From Candidatus Pelagibacter sp. (lineage in GTDB: Bacteria; Pseudomonadota; Alphaproteobacteria; Pelagibacterales; Pelagibacteraceae), in contig JAOIST010000020.1 of the NCBI GenBank assembly GCA_028222435.1, positions 1 to 5,576 on the forward strand: a DNA stretch of 5,576 bases, given 5' to 3'. Of this stretch, positions 1 through 5,576 are shown piece by piece (position 1 is the first letter of the stretch; every line of letters begins with the position of its first letter). The notes below the pieces were generated by a model. It saw only the letters and a program-made list of their open reading frames with translations. It ran no database searches and was not told where the DNA came from. Made by a program: the position numbers and the translations under genes.

Positions 1-1176
1 GATGATGAAGAAAAAAATGATGAACAAAATAATGCCGATAAACAAAATAAACCAGATAACCAAGAAAAACAGGCAAAAGAAAAAGAGGATAAACAAGAGG
101 AGATGTCTATAGACTCCGGTATGCCTGATCTTGAAAATGAAGCAAAAGAATCTGATCAAGCAGAGGAGGACGTTGAAATAGAAGACAGTTCTCAACCTGA
201 TTTAAGAAAAAAAGGTAAAAGCACGTTAGGTGATATAAATTACAAAACTTACACTGAGGAATTTGATGAAATTATAAAAGCTGAGGAATTAGAGAACGCT
301 GAGGAATTAACAAGGTTAAGAAAAAATTTAGATCAGCAATTGTTACAATTAAAAAATTTTATTTCAAAGCTTGCAAATAAACTACAAAGAAAACTTTTAG
401 CAAAACAAAATAGATCATGGAGTTTCGATCTTGAAGAGGGGTTATTAGATACTTCAAAATTACCAAGAATAATTATAGATCCTTTTAATTCACTATCTTT
501 TAAAAAAGAAAAAGACATTGAGTTTAAAGATACATTGGTAACGATTTTAATAGACAATTCAGGTTCAATGAGAGGGAAACCCATTTCTGTTGCAGCAATA
601 TGTGCAGATATACTTTCAAGAACGTTAGAAAGATGTGCGGTTAAAGTTGAGATACTTGGATTTACTACCAAACACTGGAAAGGTGGATCTTCTAGAGAAA
701 AATGGATGAAAAATGATAAACCCACTTTACCAGGAAGATTAAATGATCTTAGGCATATTATTTATAAATCAGCAGACACTCCTTGGAGACAAGCAAAAAA
801 TAACATAGGTTTAATGCTTAAAGAAGGTTTACTTAAAGAAAATATTGATGGAGAAGCACTTAAGTGGGCTTACAATAAAATGAGCAGAAGAAAAGAAGAT
901 AGAAAAATATTAATGGTAATATCTGACGGAGCACCAGTCGATGACTCGACTCTTTCAACAAATACTAGCGATTATCTAGAGTCTAACCTTAAAAAAACTG
1001 TTAAGTGGATTGAAAATAAAACTAATATTGAATTACTAGCAATTGGAATTGGTCATGATGTTACAAGGTACTATACTCAAGCAGTTAAAATCACTGATGT
1101 TCAAGATTTAGGGGATGTTATGATTAATCAATTAACTGATCTTTTTGTCGAAAAAAATAAAAAAACTCTTCATTAA
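1..1176 (+). CDS. cobT: Cobaltochelatase subunit CobT, C-terminal part (5' end outside window)
   Basis: The frame is open from the first base to the TAA at 1174-1176, giving 391 residues. CobT proteins are usually around 600, so the N-terminal third is missing upstream. The ATG at 103 (residue 35) is internal, because the same acidic reading continues on both sides of it. Residues 1 to about 75 are a low-complexity linker rich in D, E, K, N and Q; a charged helical stretch follows to about 140. The rest is a VWA domain: the MIDAS metal-site motif DNSGSM at 185-190, [10 protein letters not shown] at about 221-230, [11 protein letters not shown] at about 280-290, and [11 protein letters not shown] at about 307-317. 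The last three blocks are typical of the CobT C-terminal family. In the aerobic B12 pathway, cytoplasmic CobT pairs with the AAA+ ATPase CobS and with CobN to insert cobalt into hydrogenobyrinic acid a,c-diamide. Family identity is firm. The cobalt-chelating role is inferred, since cobN and cobS are not visible here. Confidence 0.93.
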   Translation, partial: DDEEKNDEQNNADKQNKPDNQEKQAKEKEDKQEEMSIDSGMPDLENEAKESDQAEEDVEIEDSSQPDLRKKGKSTLGDINYKTYTEEFDEIIKAEELENAEELTRLRKNLDQQLLQLKNFISKLANKLQRKLLAKQNRSWSFDLEEGLLDTSKLPRIIIDPFNSLSFKKEKDIEFKDTLVTILIDNSGSMRGKPISVAAICADILSRTLERCAVKVEILGFTTKHWKGGSSREKWMKNDKPTLPGRLNDLRHIIYKSADTPWRQAKNNIGLMLKEGLLKENIDGEALKWAYNKMSRRKEDRKILMVISDGAPVDDSTLSTNTSDYLESNLKKTVKWIENKTNIELLAIGIGHDVTRYYTQAVKITDVQDLGDVMINQLTDLFVEKNKKTLH

Positions 1177-1208
1177 TTGATTGTAGACCTATTGATTACA
1201 AATCAATT
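1175..1208 (-). terminator. Inverted repeat between convergent cobT and transporter genes, likely terminator
   Basis: AATTGATTGTA (1175-1185) pairs with TACAAATCAATT (1197-1208) to give an 11-bp stem with one bulged A and an 11-base loop. It begins in the cobT stop codon and fills most of the 38-base gap between the convergent genes. On the minus strand the hairpin is followed, 9 bases later, by a T-rich run (complement of 1151-1165) lying inside the 3' end of cobT. That suits Rho-independent termination of the lysS-pyrD-rpmB-transporter transcript. On the plus strand no clear T-run follows, so ending of cobT transcription here is less convincing. The stem is AT-rich and therefore weak. Confidence 0.45.
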
Positions 1209-1214
1209 GCTCTG

Positions 1215-1772
1215 CTAAGTATTTTGAGAATAATCTTTAATATTTTTAATTAAGATTCTAAATGGAATTAACATTAACAAAGCTATAATTAATTTTACTG
1301 TTAAATCACCTAGAGCTAACGTAAGCCAAGGTACATCTGTTCCATAAAAAGCTGTTGAAAAAAATAAAAAGGTATCAATAATCGATCCAAATACAGATGA
1401 TGAAAGAGGAGCTACTGACCAGTGTAGTTTTCTTAGTGTGTCAAAAATTTTGATATCTATATTGTGAGCTATGAAAAAAGCAAGACCAGAACCTATAGCT
1501 ATACGTATTGAAATGATATCTGAAAAGTTTGTGGATATAAATAAAGTTAAAAGAATTCCAATAACAAATCCAATATAGACAACTTTTCTAGCAACAATCT
1601 TTCCATATGCACGGTTAGATAAATCAGTAATAAAAAATGTGATGGGGTAAGTGAATGCACCGTAAGTAAGAACTTGTTCTAGATTAAAATAGTTAACTGG
1701 AAATTGCACCAAATAGTTTGAAGCAATAACAAGCAAACCCATTGTTATGGATAGTTTATAAAATAATGACAT
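1215..1772 (-). CDS. VUT/YhhQ-family queuosine precursor transporter
   Basis: This is a 185-residue hydrophobic inner-membrane protein with about six predicted membrane segments, at roughly 5-23, 32-50, 64-80, 90-103, 123-141 and 152-174. It carries the family's recognisable blocks: YPITFFITDLSNRAYG at 42-57, RIAIGSGLAFFIAHNIDIKIFD at about 90-111 and SSSVFGSIIDTFLFFSTAF at 124-142. The family (COG1738, DUF165; E. coli YhhQ) imports queuosine precursors such as preQ0 or preQ1 for tRNA wobble-base modification. E. coli YhhQ is about 220 residues; this shorter form resembles alphaproteobacterial members. The start is fixed by an in-frame TAA two codons upstream. I see no good Shine-Dalgarno sequence. 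It lies 15 bases after the rpmB stop and is probably the last gene of that transcript. No preQ1 riboswitch fits in so short a gap. The family call is strong; the substrate is inferred from relatives. Confidence 0.87.
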   Translation of the reverse strand: MSLFYKLSITMGLLVIASNYLVQFPVNYFNLEQVLTYGAFTYPITFFITDLSNRAYGKIVARKVVYIGFVIGILLTLFISTNFSDIISIRIAIGSGLAFFIAHNIDIKIFDTLRKLHWSVAPLSSSVFGSIIDTFLFFSTAFYGTDVPWLTLALGDLTVKLIIALLMLIPFRILIKNIKDYSQNT

Positions 1773-1777
1773 TGATT

Positions 1778-1795
1778 AATCTTATAATTAAGATT
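1778..1795 (-). repeat. Small AT-only-loop hairpin across the rpmB stop codon
   Basis: AATCTTA (1778-1784) and TAAGATT (1789-1795) form a perfect 7-bp inverted repeat around the loop TAAT, spanning the rpmB stop codon and the gap before the transporter gene. It has no following T-run and only one G-C pair per arm, so it is probably too weak to terminate. It could slightly affect mRNA stability or processing between the two genes, or be chance in AT-rich DNA. Confidence 0.25.
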
Positions 1796-2066
1796 TAGCT
1801 GAAATAGATGCTTTAAGTTTTTTAACTTTTTTTGATAGTTTCGCTTTTTTTGCAGATATTAAAAACTTATCCAAACCACCTTTAAAATCTACTGTTCTTA
1901 CAGCGGCATTAGCTACGTTCAATTTAATATCTTTTTTTAAAATATCACTCCTAAAAATAACTTTCTTTAAATTGGGTAGAAATCTTCTTTTAGTTTTATT
2001 TTTAGCGTGGCTTACGTTATTACCTTTTAAAGGTGATATTCCTGTTAATTCGCATCTTTTAGACAT
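1788..2066 (-). CDS. rpmB: 50S ribosomal protein L28
   Basis: The 92-residue, very basic protein matches bacterial L28 along its length. Visible blocks are MSKRCELTG at 1-9, GNNVSHAKNKTKRRFLPNL at 15-33, a central RTVDFKGGLDKFL at about 57-69 and a lysine-rich tail. Its length fits the extended alphaproteobacterial form (about 95 residues) rather than the shorter form of many other bacteria. L28 is a structural protein of the large ribosomal subunit. The ATG at 2064-2066 is supported by an AGGA motif 7 bases upstream, the only clear Shine-Dalgarno in this window. The gene lies 41 bases after pyrD and 15 bases before the transporter gene. It has its own likely promoter overlapping the pyrD stop, which would let it be expressed above the level of the upstream genes, as expected for a ribosomal protein. 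Identity is essentially certain. Confidence 0.97.
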   Translation of the reverse strand: MSKRCELTGISPLKGNNVSHAKNKTKRRFLPNLKKVIFRSDILKKDIKLNVANAAVRTVDFKGGLDKFLISAKKAKLSKKVKKLKASISAKS

Positions 2067-2073
2067 AATTTTT

Positions 2074-2079
2074 TCCTGG
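2074..2079 (-). promoter_or_regulatory. Shine-Dalgarno site of rpmB
   Basis: On the minus strand the sequence reads CCAGGA, followed by a 7-base A/T spacer and the ATG of rpmB. The other genes here lack a comparable site, so this marks rpmB as the most efficiently initiated gene of the cluster. It lies very close to the predicted transcription start of the promoter just upstream. Confidence 0.6.
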
Positions 2080-2083
2080 TGTT

Positions 2084-2112
2084 ATATAATTCGTGTAGCC
2101 AGTGGGGTCAAG
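2084..2112 (-). promoter_or_regulatory. Predicted sigma70-type promoter of rpmB, overlapping the end of pyrD
   Basis: On the minus strand, CTTGAC (2112 to 2107) is followed by exactly 17 bases and then TTATAT (2089 to 2084). This is very close to the alphaproteobacterial housekeeping pattern CTTGAC-N17-CTATAT. The spacer is clearly richer in G+C than its surroundings. The -35 box contains the first bases of the pyrD TGA stop codon, so promoter and coding end share sequence. Transcription would start about 6-7 bases after the -10 box, near 2077, leaving only about a dozen bases of leader before the rpmB ATG. The match is good by eye; the start site itself is not demonstrated. Confidence 0.65.
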
Positions 2113-3154
2113 CGTTAATTCCAACTGCTTCACTTACATTTTTGAGATTTTCTTTTTTTAAAATTGATATTAAGTCTTTCTTAATCTCTTTAACAATCCC
2201 AGGTCCTTTATAAACCATGCCAGTGTATAGTTGTACTGCATCAGCACCTGCTGTTATTTTTTCAAAAGCGCTTTCACCAGAGTCCACTCCCCCGACTCCT
2301 ATTATCTCAATCTTACCTTTGGTTTCTTTATAGAATTTTTTAATTAAACTTGTTGAAATATCTTTAAGCGGTTGTCCCGATAATCCACCAGTTTCATGCT
2401 TTTTAATATCAGAGAGATTATCACGATTGCTGTCAGTTGTATTAGAAATTATTAAGCCTTGTATTTTATGACTACTCACTAAATCGACTATCTTGCTAAT
2501 TTCATTGTCTTTAATATCAGGTGATATTTTTATAGCTACCGGACATTCGATTTTTTTTTCTTTTATAATTTTATTTATACCAGATAAAAGTTTTTTCATT
2601 TCCTCTTGATCATGAAAATTTCTTAGACCTTCTGTGTTCGGAGAAGAGATATTAATTGTTATATATCCAGCATATATTCCAAGTCTTGAAAGACAAATAT
2701 AATAATCTTCCTCTTTATTTTTTGTTTCTTTATTTGGCCCAATGTTAATGCCTAAAAAGCCATCTGGGTGATTACTCGATATTCTTCTTGAGACTGTTTC
2801 TGAACCATGATTATTAAATCCAAGACGATTTATAAGTGCCTCATCTTCCTCTAACCTAAATATTCTTGGTTTAGGATTTCCTAGTTGTTGTTTTGGAGTT
2901 ACAGTACCTACCTCAATAAAACCAAAGCCAAATTTAAATAGAGAATTAAAAACCTCAGCGCTTTTATCAAAACCTGCCGCTAAACCTATTGGGTTTGAAA
3001 TCGTTTTTCCTAAAAGACTTGTTTTAAGCATTTCCTCATTTTCAACATTAAAAAAACTTTTTGGAAGGATATTTGCTTTTAATGATTTAATAGCCAAATC
3101 ATGAGCTACTTCTGGATCTAAGGAAAATATATAAGGTCTTAGAATTGAAAACAT
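2108..3154 (-). CDS. pyrD: Dihydroorotate dehydrogenase (quinone), class 2
   Basis: The 348-residue protein is full length for class 2 enzymes (E. coli 336). It oxidises dihydroorotate to orotate in pyrimidine synthesis and passes electrons through FMN to membrane quinone. Residues 1 to about 45 form the N-terminal helical region (PYIFSLDPEVAHDLAIKSLK), which contacts the inner membrane in this class. The barrel follows: GLAAGFDK at 57-64, GTVTP at 83-87, NRLGFNNHG at 109-117, NIGPNK at 137-142 and NISSPNTEGLR at 168-178. Ser171 aligns with the catalytic base Ser175 of E. coli; a serine here, not cysteine, supports class 2. K209, SNTT at 237-240, GGLSGQPL at 256-263, IIGVGGVDS at 284-292 and the phosphate-binding VQLYTGM at 307-313 complete the FMN site. 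The ATG overlaps the lysS stop by one base (TAATG), suggesting translational coupling; no Shine-Dalgarno is evident. All key residues are present. Confidence 0.97.
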   Translation of the reverse strand: MFSILRPYIFSLDPEVAHDLAIKSLKANILPKSFFNVENEEMLKTSLLGKTISNPIGLAAGFDKSAEVFNSLFKFGFGFIEVGTVTPKQQLGNPKPRIFRLEEDEALINRLGFNNHGSETVSRRISSNHPDGFLGINIGPNKETKNKEEDYYICLSRLGIYAGYITINISSPNTEGLRNFHDQEEMKKLLSGINKIIKEKKIECPVAIKISPDIKDNEISKIVDLVSSHKIQGLIISNTTDSNRDNLSDIKKHETGGLSGQPLKDISTSLIKKFYKETKGKIEIIGVGGVDSGESAFEKITAGADAVQLYTGMVYKGPGIVKEIKKDLISILKKENLKNVSEAVGINA

Positions 3155-3156
3155 TA
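3152..3156 (-). other. TAATG stop/start overlap joining lysS and pyrD
   Basis: On the minus strand the lysS stop TAA (3156 to 3154) shares its last A with the pyrD start ATG (3154 to 3152). With no Shine-Dalgarno sequence before pyrD, ribosomes finishing lysS probably restart on pyrD, so the two would be made from one transcript in coupled fashion. The overlap is seen directly; the coupling is inferred. Confidence 0.6.
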
Positions 3157-4722
3157 ATTATTACTTATTTTATCTTTCATTAACTCAATTGTCTCTTTCA
3201 ATCCGAAGAAGCTGACAAAATAACCCATTCTAGGACCATTTTCTTCTCCAAATACAACTTCGTAAATTAATTTAAACCAATCTCTTAGATTTTGTTCGTA
3301 CCCATTTTCTTTACCAGTGGCATAAACAATGGTTTGAATTTCTTCGGGTTTTAAATTTTCTTTAATTTCAGACAACTTTAAAACAAGATTTTCTAAAGCT
3401 TTTTTTTCGCTAGATGAAGGTTTTTTAAATTTTTTATTCGGTTCAACCTTGTCTTTAAAATAATTTATTGCAAACTCGGTTAATCCATCTAAAATTGGAT
3501 AATCTTTAGGTTTAATCTCTTGATGAAATCTATTTATGAACTTCCATAAAATTTCTTTATTATCTGCATTACTTGATCCAACTAAATTTAATAACATTGA
3601 AAAAGGCATCACAATTTTTTCTGCGGGTGGCTTTCCATTATGTATATGCCAAACTGGATTTAAAATTTGATCTTTTTCTTTTTGAGCTGGGTATTTTTCA
3701 ATACTTGTTAAATACTCGTCGACTGTTTTAGGCACCGCCTCGGCGTAAAGTTTTTTTGCTCTTTTTGGATTAGGATACATATAAAGGGATAAGCTTTCAG
3801 GTGATGCATATCTAAGCCACTGATCAATAGAAATTCCGTTCCCTTTCGATTTAGAAATTTTCTCCCCTTTTTCGTCTAAAAAAAGTTCATAAGCAAAACC
3901 ATTAGGAGGATTTTTCCCAAGGGCTTTGCAAATCTTATTGGATAAAATAGCACTCTCAGTTAAATCTTTACCGTACATTTCAAAATCAACATCAAAAGTA
4001 AACCATCTCATCGCCCAGTCTACTTTCCATTGTAATTTACAGTTACCATCTAAAATGTTTGTTTCTATTTTTTCTCCCTTATTATCAAAAATTGCTTTTC
4101 CGGTTTTATTATCTATTTCTAATAATGGTATTTCCAATACCCTGCCTGTTTTTGGACAAATAGGTAAAAATGGACAATATGTTTTTCTTCTTTCCTCTCG
4201 CAGAGTTGGGAGAATAATGTTCATTACATCTTCATATTTTTCTGCAACTCTTAATAGTGATTTGTTAAAGACGCCTTTTTTATAATTTTCTGTTGAACTT
4301 TTAAAAGTAAATTTGAACTTAAATTTATTTAAAAAATCTTTAAGCATCTCATTATTATGCTCACCAAAACTGTTAAATTTTTTAAAAGGATCTGGAATAT
4401 TTGTTAGTGGTTTACCGAGGTTATCTTTCAAAACTTGATCATTTGGAATATTATCAGGCACTTTTCTTAAACCGTCCATATCATCAGAAAATGTAATAAG
4501 TTCATGATTAATTTTTTCTATATGATTTAGTGCATTTATCATCATTGTAGTCCTGGCTACTTCACCAAATGTGCCTATGTGCGGTAAACCACTTGGACCG
4601 TAACCTGTTTGAAAAGTTATTTTATTCTTTTTTTTAATAATATCTTTTCTGTCTTTTAGTAGCTTTCTTATTTCGACAAATGGCCAAGATGATGTAGATT
4701 GAATTAAGTTATTATCCAGCAT
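3154..4722 (-). CDS. lysS: Lysyl-tRNA synthetase, class I (LysK type)
   Basis: The 522-residue cytoplasmic enzyme joins lysine to tRNA-Lys using ATP. It is the class I, archaeal-type LysRS rather than the common bacterial class II form; alphaproteobacteria are among the bacteria known to carry it (the gene is also called lysK). The Rossmann catalytic domain has YGPSGLPHIGTFGEVART at about 41-58, containing the HIGH-like HIGT at 48-51, and the KMSKS-like KISKS at 288-292 within EKISKSKGNG. WKVDWAMRW at 232-240 is also typical. Cysteines at 183, 189 and 228 could form a metal-binding knuckle, though this is only a guess. The C-terminal 170 or so residues are helical and basic, consistent with the anticodon-binding helical cage. 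The start is fixed by an in-frame TAA four codons upstream; no Shine-Dalgarno is visible. It is the first gene of the minus-strand cluster and overlaps pyrD by one base. Confidence 0.96.
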   Translation of the reverse strand: MLDNNLIQSTSSWPFVEIRKLLKDRKDIIKKKNKITFQTGYGPSGLPHIGTFGEVARTTMMINALNHIEKINHELITFSDDMDGLRKVPDNIPNDQVLKDNLGKPLTNIPDPFKKFNSFGEHNNEMLKDFLNKFKFKFTFKSSTENYKKGVFNKSLLRVAEKYEDVMNIILPTLREERRKTYCPFLPICPKTGRVLEIPLLEIDNKTGKAIFDNKGEKIETNILDGNCKLQWKVDWAMRWFTFDVDFEMYGKDLTESAILSNKICKALGKNPPNGFAYELFLDEKGEKISKSKGNGISIDQWLRYASPESLSLYMYPNPKRAKKLYAEAVPKTVDEYLTSIEKYPAQKEKDQILNPVWHIHNGKPPAEKIVMPFSMLLNLVGSSNADNKEILWKFINRFHQEIKPKDYPILDGLTEFAINYFKDKVEPNKKFKKPSSSEKKALENLVLKLSEIKENLKPEEIQTIVYATGKENGYEQNLRDWFKLIYEVVFGEENGPRMGYFVSFFGLKETIELMKDKISNN

Positions 4723-4816
4723 AGTAATGGTTTATTAAATTTTATATGCAAAATACAGATATAATTACGTCATATTAAGTTGAATTTTAAAACTATTTAA
4801 ATAATCTCATTTTTTA
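4723..4816. promoter_or_regulatory. Divergent intergenic region driving lysS (minus) and trkH (plus)
   Basis: These 94 bases separate two genes that point away from each other, so they must hold both promoters unless one transcript starts inside a gene. The clearest element is a perfect TATAAT at 4760-4765 on the plus strand, suitable as a -10 box for trkH with a leader of about 45 bases; no convincing -35 box lies at 16-18 bases before it. On the minus strand, TATAAA near the lysS start is a possible -10 box without a good partner. The region is almost all A/T, so such matches arise easily by chance. No hairpin, riboswitch or operator is evident. Confidence 0.4.
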
Positions 4817-5576
4817 ATGACCAATAACAAAACAGTTTTTTTCTTAATAGGTGTATTGCTCATCGTGTTGGGGCTCTCAATGCTAGCACCATATTCAATT
4901 CAAGTTATATATGAAGAAAATAGTCATAGCTTTATATCATCATCTTTCGTGACAATATTTATCGGAATTTTATGTATATTAGCAAATCTTGAAAAAAACT
5001 TAAAATTAAACCTTAGACAAACTTTTTTATTCTCAACACTTGCTTGGGTAATCGTAGCAATTTTTGGAAGCTTGCCTTTTATATTGTCAAATCAAACATT
5101 TTCATTCAGTGATGCTTTTTTCGAGAGTATGTCAGGTATAACAACTACAGGTGCAACTATTATCTCCGACTTAGATAATAGTCCTAAAAGTATTCTATTG
5201 TGGAGAGCAATAATGCAATGGTTGGGCGGCATAGGTATAGTTGTGATGGCTATTACAATTTTACCATTATTAAAGGTAGGTGGGATGCAACTTTTTAAAA
5301 TGGAAGGTCCGGATAGTACAGAAAAAATATTACCAAGAACTATTGAAGTTGCGGCTATTATAATTTCAACTTACATAGTTCTTACTTTATTTTGTGGTTT
5401 TTTTTATTGGATATTTGGAATGACAGTTTTTGATAGCGTTTGTCACGCAATGACAACAATTGCTACCGGAGGCTTTTCAACTCATAATGACTCTATTGGT
5501 TTTTTTAAAAATTCGAATATAGAAATTGTTGCAAGTATATTCATTATATTAGGAAGCATCCCTTTCATCTCATATC
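4817..5576 (+). CDS. trkH: Potassium uptake protein TrkH, N-terminal half (3' end outside window)
   Basis: The frame is open from ATG 4817 to the window end (253 codons); TrkH is usually about 480 residues, so roughly half is present. TrkH is the inner-membrane K+-translocating subunit of the Trk system and works with the cytoplasmic nucleotide-binding protein TrkA. Each of its four repeats has a helix, pore loop and helix. Visible here are membrane segments at about 6-26, 41-58, 70-91, 128-152, 178-200 and 235 onward. The first pore loop is FFESMSGITTTGATI (101-115), with filter glycine G112; the second is AMTTIATGGFSTHN (211-224), with filter glycine at 218/219. QWLGGIGIVVMAI at 134-146 is a hallmark of the family. 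The start is secure: an in-frame TAA lies at 4802-4804 and no other start codon lies between. No Shine-Dalgarno is visible. It is divergent from lysS. No frameshift or missing filter residue is seen. Confidence 0.95.
   Translation, partial: MTNNKTVFFLIGVLLIVLGLSMLAPYSIQVIYEENSHSFISSSFVTIFIGILCILANLEKNLKLNLRQTFLFSTLAWVIVAIFGSLPFILSNQTFSFSDAFFESMSGITTTGATIISDLDNSPKSILLWRAIMQWLGGIGIVVMAITILPLLKVGGMQLFKMEGPDSTEKILPRTIEVAAIIISTYIVLTLFCGFFYWIFGMTVFDSVCHAMTTIATGGFSTHNDSIGFFKNSNIEIVASIFIILGSIPFISY

Noticed and set aside
103..105. ATG at 103 as the start of cobT
   Set aside because: The same frame is open to base 1 with matching acidic composition, there is no Shine-Dalgarno, and CobT normally has a large N-terminal region. 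The gene continues upstream of the window.
333..725. A 130-codon open frame on the minus strand inside cobT
   Set aside because: It lies wholly within the VWA coding region, its translation resembles no family I know, and the plus-strand reading carries clear conserved motifs. It is an antisense shadow.
1773..1787. A preQ1 riboswitch before the transporter gene
   Set aside because: Only 15 bases separate it from rpmB, too few for a preQ1 aptamer, and no C-rich aptamer-like pattern is present.
2067..2107. A regulatory hairpin in the rpmB leader (CTGG with CCAG)
   Set aside because: Only four base pairs enclose a long A/T loop, and the predicted transcript would start inside it. The G+C-rich patch is better explained by the promoter.
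3926..4285. A 119-codon open frame on the plus strand inside lysS
   Set aside because: It is antisense to the conserved LysRS catalytic domain, with no recognisable product or start signal.
4785..4792. TTTTAAAA palindrome upstream of trkH as an operator
   Set aside because: An eight-base A/T palindrome is common by chance in DNA of this composition, and no second copy or flanking symmetry was seen.
1..5576. Mobile elements, CRISPR arrays, tRNA or rRNA genes, or a defence or toxin system
   Set aside because: Almost every base lies in a recognisable housekeeping gene or a short gap; no transposase, spaced repeats, cloverleaf or unexplained long stretch was found.

Overview
The window is gene-dense, strongly AT-rich DNA (by eye roughly 70% A+T) with short intergenic gaps. 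It reads as an alphaproteobacterium with a streamlined genome, most likely marine SAR11 / Pelagibacterales-like. The reasons are the base composition, a class I (archaeal-type) lysyl-tRNA synthetase as in alphaproteobacteria, a long alphaproteobacterial-style L28, and a cobT gene close to rpmB, an arrangement I recall from other alphaproteobacteria. The lineage is an inference; no rRNA is present to settle it.

Layout, left to right. (1) Bases 1-1176, plus strand: the C-terminal part of CobT, an acidic linker followed by a von Willebrand A (VWA) metal-binding domain. Its 5' end lies outside the window. (2) Bases 1177-1214: a short convergent gap with an inverted repeat that probably ends transcription of the minus-strand genes. 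(3) Bases 1215-4722, minus strand: a tight four-gene cluster, transcribed in the order lysS (class I LysRS), pyrD (quinone-linked dihydroorotate dehydrogenase), rpmB (ribosomal protein L28) and a VUT/YhhQ-type queuosine-precursor transporter. lysS and pyrD overlap by one base (TAATG). pyrD and rpmB are 41 bases apart, and a good alphaproteobacterial sigma70-type promoter (CTTGAC-N17-TTATAT) is built over the pyrD stop codon. rpmB and the transporter are 15 bases apart. (4) Bases 4723-4816: a divergent promoter region. (5) Bases 4817-5576, plus strand: the N-terminal half of a TrkH potassium transporter, cut by the window end.

The minus-strand cluster is housekeeping: three of its four genes serve translation (charging of tRNA-Lys, a 50S ribosomal protein, and probably uptake of a precursor for the wobble base queuosine), and pyrD serves pyrimidine synthesis. 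CobT would act with a CobS ATPase, and TrkH with a TrkA-type regulator; neither partner is in the window.

I see no mobile element, CRISPR array, RNA gene, prophage or clear new system. The points most worth a second look are the promoter embedded in the end of pyrD with its very short rpmB leader, and whether CobT is a genuine cobaltochelatase subunit or an orphan AAA+/VWA partner. Coding regions are called with high confidence; regulatory sites are pattern matches by eye and are less certain.
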